DNA of 12,304 bases from assembly GCA_937891125.1 (NCBI GenBank), contig CALAEZ010000068.1, positions 1 through 12,304 of the forward strand. Direction: 5' to 3'. Positions 9,901-12,304 of the stretch are shown one piece after another. Every line of letters begins with the position of its first letter. Position 1 is the stretch's first letter. The translations under genes were made by a program, and so were the position numbers. The notes under the pieces were generated by a model. The model worked only from the letters and a program-made list of their open reading frames with translations. It searched no databases and was not told where the DNA came from. Source of the stretch: an uncultured Treponema sp. Its GTDB lineage: Bacteria > Spirochaetota > Spirochaetia > Treponematales > Treponemataceae.

Positions 9901-12006
9901 GTAAGCGGAACCGCCGCCCTTGACGTTGCGGTCACCGTAACAGCCGCAGACGCAAGCTCGGTAAGCACTACGGGTAACACCAGCGCCTCAAGCACCACGC
10001 AAACGGCAACCGGCGCACTTACGTCGTATTACTGTATGGACATTGTGCCGTATGTGACAGCGGTGACGACAGATGTTCGTTCTGCAAGCGGGTTAAAAGA
10101 CAACAACATTCGCTCTGCAAGCGGTAAATACAGCGTACTTGCAAACAATTCCTCAAACACAATCACCGTAAGCGGCTTTAACCTGTCGACATCGGCTCTT
10201 GTTGCAAAAATTGCTGACTCTTCAACTGCAGGCGGAACGACAATTACAAGCACAAGCGGCGGAACAAGTCTGACCATTACTGCAAGTGACACCTCTACGG
10301 CAACAATTACCAACTCTAGCATAACAAAGAGCGGCTATCTGGAAGTGTTTAGCAACACCGTGCGTGCGTTGAACAACATAAACAACAACGACTCTTACGG
10401 AACTGCAACCAATTCAAGCGATGTACAGCTTACAAGCACAAACGCCTCTGTAAGCGACTATGCCAACGCCTACAACCGCGAGCCAGACTACTACACTACA
10501 AAGAATGTACAGCTCACGGACGACAGGTATATCAGGTTCTTTGATATGAAAGACACAGGAGTTGAAAATGGATATTATCCAGTAATGGTTATGAATGGTG
10601 ATAATCCTGTATTCGGCTATGTTGATAATAACGGCGGTCCATCTACTGCGGTAGGAACTGCTGCTGGTACAGGTGCTGGTTCTTATTATTATTCAAATGC
10701 TCATGCACAGCGTGCTGAATTTAATGGTTCAACGGCTGCTGAGGTATACACAGAATATCTTGTTAAACAACTTGCAACTGAGCAAATGGGAATGGCGGTT
10801 GATGAGGGAGGACGCTATTATAATGTCACTTTATTTAATTATGCGGATGGTGCATTAGGATTATACTATGATCGCTATCAAGAATTGTCTGCCGGAACCG
10901 CACAGCAAGATGGACGTAATACTTATGTAATAGGAGATTTGTGGGGGCCTGGTACAACTTATTCAAATTACAATGGTAATTTTGCATATACATCTGGTAA
11001 TAATGCTATAACTTTGGAAAGAGTTGATTATAATGATAATCTTAAACTAAACCGCTACGAATATCCTAAGCTTGTCACTACAGGAAATTCTAAAACAGGA
11101 ACCGCAGTTGTTTATATGGCATACTTTGACAACAAAACAAATGAAATCTTGTTCCGAAATTTCCAAATTGGCAAAACTGTAAGCGGTACAGCAACTGCAC
11201 TCAATTCCTCTGGTAAAGATAGTAGCGGAACTACGTATGCACAGAAGTACAATTTTACAGAAAATACAAGTAATTCATCTGAATATTCAACAGGACGTCT
11301 TTCTGTAGTTACAACTGGCTCAAAATACTTTGACATGGGCGTTACAAGCGACAATCATGTTGTAATAGTATATGTAGACAGTTCAACAAATAAACTCGTG
11401 CTTAAATATTCAACAAATACTGTAGACGGTTCTTCTCCAACAAGCACAGTTGCATGGACAACTTCTAGCGTTTCATTCCCGGAAAATATTACAGCTTATG
11501 TTTCTATGGCATTAAACGGTAATGAAGTTCATATTGCAGCATTTGACAGTTACGATTCTAACCTTGTGTATATGTACCTGCCGTCATATAGCAGCACAGC
11601 TCTTCAAGCTGTAACTGTTGACCAAGCTTCTTCTGTTGGTAACTGGACTCAGATAAAAGTTCAGAACAATATCCCATACATTGCATATTACAATGCAACG
11701 GAAACAGGTGGACGAGATGCTATTAAACTTGCTTATGCAACAAGTTCAATAACTGGTTCTGACATAACTGTTCCATTTGGTGTAGATGTGAAACCAGGAA
11801 CTGCTTATGGTTCAGATGGAAAAACAAGTGGAACAGGCTACACCACAGGTTCATGGGAATACATGACCGTTCCTGCCATAGAACCACCTCAAGGTGGAGA
11901 TCCGAAATTCCAAAATGTCTGCCTCGACTTTGATTCAAGCGGTATTCCCGTAGTCGGCTACCTCGGTACTAACATAGAATTCGGTAGTCCGCTTTCCGAG
12001 CAGTAA
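1..12006 (+). CDS. Giant multi-Ig-like-domain surface/adhesin-like protein with C-terminal beta-propeller-like domain (5' partial)
   Basis: One frame is open from base 1 to TAA at 12004-12006, giving at least 4001 residues. No credible start is present: codons before the first GTG (base 82) are open and read as the same kind of protein, so the N-terminus and any signal peptide or lipobox lie upstream. Residues about 320-3350 form a chain of Ig-like modules joined by D-x-T-A-P linkers, often preceded by a D-x-(A/V)-G-N-x-S strand. A TIG-like module (about 3347-3466) and seven blade-like repeats (about 3510-4001) follow. The chain is very rich in Ser, Thr, Ala, Gly and Asp, and I find only about seven Cys. 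I see no LPXTG motif, C-terminal hydrophobic anchor or enzyme motif. Known families of this shape are secreted or surface-exposed adhesins and scaffolds; that role here is inference. The gene ends in its own terminator. Existence of the CDS is near certain; function is unproven. Confidence 0.96.
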   Translation, partial: FVISGYAINEDKADGSTYSEADTVSDSVTTEAGYRLYYTESSMNLSVSYGLDETNISTASVSLYAVDTSVTDDLAEGYDENKVLVWTWNEEVAVSYAAGKALTSTDDDYATYLALVKADPDSYRYTVTSSSENTDSLSQEVSLDSNSVTALHTYRFVVEGYDIDDMSIVASASAGYGFWPKTATTVPTVEFSSDTDEANRKNLQDEAIVSESTFTSGLTFTGTATSTTALTSELSVKLEMSDSSGAQESVTVTKTPDYSVKKDGSYTYSWSFTVGADSSESDMASLITTAGRYKLTASVIAKNSGGTTTEKRTIIVDTKAPEVKSLAITDSATGTITVDAAELTVSYINPSNVDSYTISGESSDNYELAETAYTITGVASNGSALVISSDDDGATQLVDASGNALESWKLAVDLSGFAPVDGAADIVVTATAKDSAGNVSDTETLYLELDTTAPVLTQDYIGSSLYDDALAAAWQNSKSLGISGTWTEEGSGIVAIYYTYAAGSTAKWTSAGDYSAANSGASLIYTIDAGSTETFSGVTLQLTGTENVLQYVAVDKVGNVSELYTRTIKVDVNAPTVTATTASARSTISTAAADVPLTFTIADSASESGIDISTLTLAIGSNSISGASLSDSTTSVNTAYGSLSYATATDSTTGVTTYTVTAKPSNSALLSDDNENKLTSGSTTFVNVTVSDVAGNQTTTAIHTFVVDTDAPEVTVTKVSGTAQYLQKSTAVTVSISDTGTLSTACYQLYAASDTSFASPLLASPVDLTSSLGSSQSAVSFSFDVDITDLLTAGTLSDASTGSASAASSFVVAVIATDAAGNTSEYSAGVSSSYTIDQTAPSLSGATIGGETPATSADSDKTWLSDETLTATATLTDSVSGVSALYYQLQAADATLTDVLSSDNYATIGTKVAVSGTSTSFEANIKGFVASTSANVVRFVVVDAVGNASDVYTYYVWRDSESPVFSDTSDATVTGKAGATFTFTCTVTDAASGINSTGFVAVIGDTTISASDTTYGSISYDSSTGTVTVTTAAALTASGTDAPLTDGKLYTVNLTAYDVAGNSETKSISYMKVDNTAPVVTVAKVSGTDVYVKDTKSITASIVDTGDIAAVSYSIFAASDTSFGTPLLPGTATADTTTTFTIDISSLVTAGKLSDASTGSATAASSFVVAVIATDAAGNTSAYADGVSSTYYVDVTGPELTDGDKLGSSVGSSSSTTWVNASTLAVSGTWTDSGAGASMLYYQLNGVDSDGASAATMTAANYADVYTGYVALTGSASAGYAYNTNIAGFTTGTNTLLYVAVDSLGNVSGVETRTVQVDVDAPTVTTTATVNETVGKASAKTITGLTVSDEASGIDTSNQHPFVTIGSYTITHGTTYSVESDARYGSSLTFTATATSDSTDTAGTFTLTLGTALLGSLSDASTNAINATVYDNAGNYGTTTLGTLTIDLTAPVVTVTKVSGAYTNGETAVTATIKEANSISQIDWAVFAYSDTASDYDSATALDFGSLTKDAADTISPEITVDFTKPTSGTATYTDGKSYVVCIKATDAAGNASSYSAGVSSAYTIDYTEPSFDASSSGGTATAIGGKTDYTTAWFTETALSVVGSWTEAGSGIAAVYYQVVAAGDSTTAMTNTDYETAATGSFSTTDKGTYENFSTSISGFVTASGNTLRLVAVDNVGNASAVQSFTINVDGTEPKIEAATSGSSDASYDYALTGTTVAGGTTPDAVSLYFTASDTADESGVDSISVTVNGTALSLSGIQSGTTDATDSTYGSTVKYTAASDGASGLVTVTLSSSLLKTLSTGYYPVSATVADLSGRSTTASIRTLNIDMTGPTVKISSPVSGSVNKTILIEGTAYDTASVSGVTVWATATEGASASASGSVSATVTSFTSSTDVSWEATLDTTALYNNPGTQTIYLYAAATDSLGNATASASYASATVTVNQNADRPTVKVTNLTNKGTTSSPNYVLLQDETGSLSGTVSDDDSASTAVVAAFVVSTAELTEVPTNGSGSWTVKTETDEITYAHETYGTTVFTPSTGDWTYTPADTDDGEKSVYFLVQDNTTNGISTVFYAGASSELSQPKLQVKSDSVSTSAAFTYQLNSGAPDIAQVTATAYKDESTVASAYTTTDSTSVAASADLNTLAAALTVGGTARPYVSLTIKATDNNGIAGMTLAFADGSTYLSTDNTTYGSSSYTTDSTGFTATTDSTTAEWSPATKLSVASLETGTYKITVTAYDSSGLKSTNTYEIAVDNSGPTVSVTTSADSQAADVAIAGSAQDSGSAGTYATKWLIPTTEQAKLSDSELYALTTWNEDLATGYTVTGWKFTISDSVIKTYDNTTYATASGDKWLIPIYILSEDYLGSYTIDRSYTLTHDPNANRPKTEITTPSSEGNSNSGSILGGKITILGTSTIPSQLTTVDKVYVQITTATVTYDDDGEISAVTWPSDTGLATDKAKVTASTSFNTSGINEGGYGYTVYTATDALPSGVTELAFGSDESSSTWWGVQAEKTSSAWYIYLNENKEMNPASGKINKIAVRACAINAKGDVGDWTSWYYIDVDSTAPSITANLRQYDTAISTSNVDSMVKATPSATQSFTSQMYLKGDWYLTVTLKDESSLDSYSVSKSGSTPTYYASNKTWTYSDNNTSTGDSATSGKTVSSVTQTLFIPVDSTSSSVTYTIEVTDSNENGGHTVSGTYDFNIDNTAPVIEAVFNGESKTDTNVLVSGTTYTAADVNYTFQLGGTVTETGSGFENVVFYFLRDSDVILSGSTEVLLDPLRLSSSDGIEAKVTLSDLTARTYTQGSTSYTLYGLEASGTLNGYTFTADSTLSGNNHIRAGGLVEVGGALRRIESISGTTVTLSEDSGVTADTVVTAYFIYAQVVDNTSTEKTSDTTAQWFSFSSGDDGDLMPESVTGSKTIGYTWNATIHSTNLPDGKTKLVVLAFDSAGNVSGETFTLSVENSAPRLAKVFLGTDLDSSDSWTASEFEGYNLYSANSTYGLTTTEVRDAVSIATANWGTAFAVKDKLAVVAEFVGGNGDITMVYKKGATDTTAVTTESGKTATANTDITSLITDTVGSVSYNSKMTSTSLKGFTLTSLEAAAADALEDTNATGVGASFTFWDSTDETEAGVNSQKCVLYISDLTLALYDDVAPIAKINPFYWNSSSDNSLYGNSSANGHIELEADLPTDTFKDSNKSTTPPSEYDLDPKVSGKIVLTGTAYDNKMLSSITLALPGFTINNTDASSGITFASYTASGGWSLTSGSASGTDGGDIDTDGWQFTVKTTDFSQNGHTASWTLTIDTSKVSGTAALDVAVTVTAADASSVSTTGNTSASSTTQTATGALTSYYCMDIVPYVTAVTTDVRSASGLKDNNIRSASGKYSVLANNSSNTITVSGFNLSTSALVAKIADSSTAGGTTITSTSGGTSLTITASDTSTATITNSSITKSGYLEVFSNTVRALNNINNNDSYGTATNSSDVQLTSTNASVSDYANAYNREPDYYTTKNVQLTDDRYIRFFDMKDTGVENGYYPVMVMNGDNPVFGYVDNNGGPSTAVGTAAGTGAGSYYYSNAHAQRAEFNGSTAAEVYTEYLVKQLATEQMGMAVDEGGRYYNVTLFNYADGALGLYYDRYQELSAGTAQQDGRNTYVIGDLWGPGTTYSNYNGNFAYTSGNNAITLERVDYNDNLKLNRYEYPKLVTTGNSKTGTAVVYMAYFDNKTNEILFRNFQIGKTVSGTATALNSSGKDSSGTTYAQKYNFTENTSNSSEYSTGRLSVVTTGSKYFDMGVTSDNHVVIVYVDSSTNKLVLKYSTNTVDGSSPTSTVAWTTSSVSFPENITAYVSMALNGNEVHIAAFDSYDSNLVYMYLPSYSSTALQAVTVDQASSVGNWTQIKVQNNIPYIAYYNATETGGRDAIKLAYATSSITGSDITVPFGVDVKPGTAYGSDGKTSGTGYTTGSWEYMTVPAIEPPQGGDPKFQNVCLDFDSSGIPVVGYLGTNIEFGSPLSEQ
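964..1362 (+). repeat. Ig-like module X0 (divergent first member of the X type)
   Basis: A 133-residue module between linkers D-T-K-A-P (949-963) and D-T-T-A-P (1348-1362). Near its end it carries V-V-T-A-T-A-K-D-S-A-G-N-V-S, matching the A-T-D-A-A-G-N-T-S strand of later X modules. It sits immediately before a Y module, which is the position X occupies in every later unit. It lacks the V-T-V-T-K-V-S-G opening of X1-X3, so it is either a diverged X or a related edge module. Confidence 0.55.
1363..2523 (+). repeat. Three-module repeat unit 1 (Y1-Z1-X1)
   Basis: This 387-codon unit has three Ig-like modules. Y1 (1363-1725) has an S-G-T-W-T-E-E-G-S-G-I strand, a Y-Y pair, and V-A-V-D-K-V-G-N-V-S before linker D-V-N-A-P. 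Z1 (1726-2136) has E-S-G-I-D plus an A-Y-G-S-L-S-Y hairpin and ends at D-T-D-A-P. X1 (2137-2523) opens V-T-V-T-K-V-S-G, carries A-T-D-A-A-G-N-T-S, and ends at D-Q-T-A-P. The same order and signatures recur in units 2 and 3, so the tandem unit is three modules long rather than one. Confidence 0.85.
2389..2473 (+). repeat. 85-bp direct repeat, copy 1 (in X1)
   Basis: Bases 2389-2473 match 3460-3544 at 82 of 85 positions, differing at 2400 (a/g), 2414 (g/c) and 2460 (c/t). The offset is 1071 bp, a multiple of three. The repeat encodes the S-D-A-S-T-G-S segment through the A-T-D-A-A-G-N-T-S strand. The flanks diverge quickly, so identity is local. Confidence 0.93.
2524..3594 (+). repeat. Three-module repeat unit 2 (Y2-Z2-X2)
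   Basis: This 357-codon unit repeats the Y-Z-X order. Y2 (2524-2889) has L-Y-Y-Q-L and V-V-V-D-A-V-G-N-A-S and ends at the atypical linker D-S-E-S-P. Z2 (2890-3234) has A-S-G-I-N and T-T-Y-G-S-I-S-Y and ends D-N-T-A-P. X2 (3235-3594) opens V-T-V-A-K-V-S-G, carries A-T-D-A-A-G-N-T-S and ends D-V-T-G-P. X2 contains the partner of the 85-bp near-identical stretch in X1, at an offset of exactly 1071 bp, the length of this unit. Confidence 0.85.
3460..3544 (+). repeat. 85-bp direct repeat, copy 2 (in X2)
   Basis: Partner of 2389-2473. Only one of the three differences (c/g, third base pair listed) changes the residue: Ser in copy 1 becomes Thr in copy 2 at the position after S-A. The other two are third-codon-position changes. 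The corresponding part of X3 (about 4579-4665) shares the protein motif but not this level of DNA identity. Confidence 0.93.
3595..4710 (+). repeat. Three-module repeat unit 3 (Y3-Z3-X3)
   Basis: This is a 372-codon unit. Y3 (3595-3966) has S-G-T-W-T-D-S-G-A-G, L-Y-Y-Q-L and V-A-V-D-S-L-G-N-V-S, ending D-V-D-A-P. Z3 (3967-4353) has A-S-G-I-D and a R-Y-G-S-S-L hairpin and ends D-L-T-A-P. X3 (4354-4710) opens V-T-V-T-K-V-S-G and carries C-I-K-A-T-D-A-A-G-N-A-S, ending D-Y-T-E-P. X3 is more diverged from X1 and X2 than those two are from each other. Confidence 0.85.
4711..5499 (+). repeat. Partial repeat unit 4 (Y4-Z4)
   Basis: Y4 (4711-5085) carries W-T-E-A-G-S-G-I, V-Y-Y-Q-V and V-A-V-D-N-V-G-N-A-S before D-G-T-E-P. 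Z4 (5086-5499) carries E-S-G-V-D and S-T-Y-G-S-T-V and ends D-M-T-G-P. What follows opens V-K-I-S-S-P-V-S-G rather than V-T-V-T-K-V-S-G, so the regular array ends here or continues into a strongly diverged X. Confidence 0.8.
5500..7140 (+). other. Divergent Ig-like modules, including the first N-A-(D/N)-R-P linkers
   Basis: The first module (5500-5844) opens I-S-S-P-V-S-G and has the I-E-G-T-A-Y-D strand common in bacterial Ig-like repeats. It ends at the unusual linker N-Q-N-A-D-R-P (5824-5844). The next stretch (5845-6765, 307 residues) is long enough for two modules. It contains a Z-like N-T-T-Y-G-S-S-S-Y hairpin near 6556-6582 and ends at D-N-S-G-P (6751-6765). The third (6766-7140) is richer in Trp, Tyr and Ile and closes at D-P-N-A-N-R-P (7120-7140). 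No enzymatic motif is seen. Confidence 0.65.
7141..8112 (+). other. Two longer Ig-like modules
   Basis: The module at 7141-7686 (182 residues) begins T-E-I-T-T-P-S and ends W-Y-Y-I-D-V-D-S-T-A-P. It contains R-A-C-A-I-N-A-K-G-D-V-G, a variant of the D-x-A-G-N strand. The module at 7687-8112 (142 residues) ends Y-D-F-N-I-D-N-T-A-P and has V-T-D-S-N-E-N-G-G-H in place of the usual D-A-A-G-N. Both are longer than the 115-138 residues of the array modules, implying inserted loops. Confidence 0.6.
8113..8883 (+). other. Ig-like module with an inserted beta-rich stretch
   Basis: At 257 residues this module is about twice the usual size. The outer parts look Ig-like: an opening V-I-E-A-V-F-N-G-E, a T-E-T-G-S-G-F-E-N-V-V-F strand at about 8230-8262, F-D-S-A-G-N-V-S at about 8821-8844, and a terminal E-N-S-A-P at 8869-8883. 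Between about 8311 and 8630 lies an insertion-like stretch with H-I-R-A-G-G-L-V-E-V-G-G and T-V-T-L-S-E-D, a pattern of short beta strands unlike the rest of the protein. I do not recognise its family. Confidence 0.55.
8884..10050 (+). other. Two large atypical beta modules before the TIG-like domain
   Basis: The first (8884-9447, 188 residues) lacks the D-x-A-G-N strand. It has an amphipathic-looking, Ala-rich stretch (L-E-A-A-A-A-D-A-L-E-D, about 9280-9312) and F-T-F-W-D-S-T-D-E-T (about 9343-9372), and ends D-D-V-A-P. The second (9448-10050, 201 residues) opens with I-N-P-F-Y-W-N-S, then has I-V-L-T-G-T-A-Y-D-N-K (about 9628-9660), the Ig-like strand, and ends M-D-I-V-P. Similar I-N-P-F-Y-W openings are, from memory, seen in spirochaete Ig-like proteins; this needs a search to confirm. 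Confidence 0.5.
10039..10398 (+). other. TIG/IPT-like module
   Basis: About 120 residues beginning M-D-I-V-P-Y-V-T-A-V. The core I-T-V-S-G-F-N-L-S at about 10162-10188 fits the V-x-I-x-G-x-N-F strand of IPT/TIG domains. A later S-G-Y-L-E-V-F-S-N-T segment (about 10330-10359) fits the closing strand, where these domains often have S-G-x-L-x-V-x-N. A repeated R-S-A-S-G-(L/K) pair lies at 10078-10095 and 10111-10128, and an Asn-rich tail (N-N-I-N-N-N-D) follows. The family call is by pattern only. Confidence 0.5.
10528..12003 (+). other. C-terminal domain of about seven blade-like repeats (beta-propeller-like)
   Basis: Seven segments share a strand, a short turn with D/N/G, a hydrophobic strand ending in a Y/F-x-D/N turn, then another strand. 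Approximate positions: 10528-10640 (N-P-V-F-G-Y-V-D), 10771-10884 (Y-N-V-T-L-F-N-Y), 11050-11172 (V-V-Y-M-A-Y-F-D), 11317-11421 (V-V-I-V-Y-V-D), 11482-11592 (V-H-I-A-A-F-D), 11641-11748 (I-P-Y-I-A-Y-Y-N) and 11899-12003 (I-P-V-V-G-Y-L-G). Spacing is irregular because of linkers between segments 2-3 and 3-4. The pattern resembles sialidase/BNR-type or similar propellers but has no S-x-D-x-G-x-T-W Asp boxes. It is probably a binding domain; ligand unknown. The DNA is much more AT-rich than the repeat array. Confidence 0.6.
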
Positions 12007-12026
12007 ATTAAAAAATAAACCGTTAA

Positions 12027-12073
12027 CCCGCACTTCGCTTTATACATCATAAAGCCCTGCGGGTATTTTTTTT
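12027..12073 (+). terminator. Rho-independent terminator of the giant gene
   Basis: The outer stem is CCCGC (12027-12031) with GCGGG (12059-12063). After a small asymmetric internal loop, the inner stem is GCTTTAT (12037-12043) with ATAAAGC (12049-12055), closing a 5-base loop ACATC. Eight T residues follow at 12066-12073. It starts 20 bases after the stop codon and separates the giant gene from the next one. Confidence 0.92.
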
Positions 12074-12075
12074 CA

Positions 12076-12104
12076 TTGCACTAATTTATTCTTTTTCGTA
12101 TACT
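12076..12104 (+). promoter_or_regulatory. Putative sigma70-type promoter for the CinA/PncC-like gene
   Basis: A TATACT box (12099-12104, five of six matches to TATAAT) lies 17 bases after TTGCAC (12076-12081, only the TTG half matching TTGACA). The predicted transcription start, about seven bases past the -10 box, is at or next to the ATG at 12111. AT-rich DNA yields such boxes by chance, so support comes mainly from ideal spacing and position just after a terminator. Confidence 0.5.
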
Positions 12105-12110
12105 TTAAAT

Positions 12111-12304
12111 ATGGAAGATTTTAATAAGTGGACGCTGGAAAGAGAAGTTGGCGAAAAATTAAAAGAAAATAATTTTACTATTTCATGTGCAGAGTCTTGT
12201 ACAGGAGGACTTTTAACTAGTCGTCTTACAGACATTGCAGGTAGTTCAGAATATGTTAAAGGTTCAATTGTCTGTTATTCAAACGAAGTAAAAAATAAGT
12301 TTTT
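12111..12304 (+). CDS. pncC: CinA C-terminal domain family / PncC-type nicotinamide-nucleotide amidase (3' partial)
   Basis: The first 64 residues of a protein cut by the window end. It has an N-terminal helix-like segment (residues 7-20), then A-E-S-C-T-G-G at 27-33, R-L-T-D-I-A-G-S-S at 38-46, and Y-S-N-E-V-K at 56-61. These are the hallmark motifs of the CinA C-terminal domain. In PncC enzymes of this family the reaction is deamidation of nicotinamide mononucleotide to nicotinate mononucleotide in pyridine-nucleotide recycling; the Ser of the first motif and the Lys of the last are the likely catalytic residues, and both are present. The domain begins almost at the ATG, so this is a stand-alone form (usually about 160 residues), not full-length CinA with its N-terminal MoCF-like domain. 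The protein should be cytoplasmic. No Shine-Dalgarno sequence is visible at 12091-12110. Confidence 0.9.
   Translation, partial: MEDFNKWTLEREVGEKLKENNFTISCAESCTGGLLTSRLTDIAGSSEYVKGSIVCYSNEVKNKF

Noticed and set aside
10528..12003. Diversity-generating retroelement target at the C-terminus
   Set aside because: No template repeat, reverse transcriptase or C-type-lectin-like variable region is seen in the window, and the blades do not show the adenine-targeted pattern. Sequence beyond the window could still change this.
11899..12003. C-terminal sorting signal (LPXTG, autotransporter barrel or type IX domain)
   Set aside because: The last residues (ending S-P-L-S-E-Q) show no sorting motif, hydrophobic segment or terminal aromatic of an outer-membrane barrel. 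They fit as the final blade of the repeat domain.
12007..12110. Small gene or RNA between the two coding regions
   Set aside because: These 104 bases are accounted for by the terminator and the putative promoter. No open frame or other structured RNA is visible.

Overview
The window is almost entirely one gene. A single reading frame on the + strand is open from base 1 to a TAA at 12004-12006 (at least 4001 codons), and its true start lies upstream of the window. It encodes a giant, Ser/Thr/Ala-rich, Cys-poor protein built from about 20 Ig-like beta-sandwich modules. The modules are joined by linkers of the form D-x-(T/S)-A-P, and the D-x-(A/V)-G-N-(V/A/T)-S strand of bacterial Ig-like repeats recurs through the array. 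This is the architecture of a large surface or extracellular adhesin-like protein. No catalytic domain is recognisable, so ligand and function are unknown.

Layout: (1) 1-963, divergent N-terminal-side sequence. (2) 964-5499, a regular array in which three distinct Ig-like module types (called X, Y and Z here) recur in fixed order as X0-Y1Z1X1-Y2Z2X2-Y3Z3X3-Y4Z4, giving a higher-order repeat of about 1.07-1.16 kb. Units 1 and 2 still share an 85-bp stretch with only 3 differences. (3) 5500-10050, longer and more divergent Ig-like modules. They include two with an alternative N-A-(D/N)-R-P linker and one with an inserted beta-rich stretch. (4) 10039-10398, a TIG/IPT-like module. (5) 10528-12003, a C-terminal domain of about seven degenerate blade-like repeats, best read as a beta-propeller. 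The DNA changes character close to the start of part 5: the repeat array is about 55% GC where counted, while the propeller and the next gene are about 25-40% GC.

After the stop codon comes a strong intrinsic terminator (12027-12073). A plausible sigma70-type promoter (12076-12104) then precedes a second + strand gene at 12111, cut by the window end. That gene is a stand-alone CinA C-terminal domain / PncC-type nicotinamide-nucleotide amidase. The predicted transcription start falls on its ATG and no Shine-Dalgarno sequence is visible, so its mRNA may be leaderless. The terminator and separate promoter indicate that the two genes are independent transcription units with no functional link.

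Organism: the low GC of the second gene and of the propeller region points to an AT-rich host. The style of the giant protein, including the N-A-D-R-P linkers, recalls large Ig-like proteins of Treponema-like spirochaetes. This is a recollection-based guess of moderate-to-low confidence, not a demonstrated assignment.
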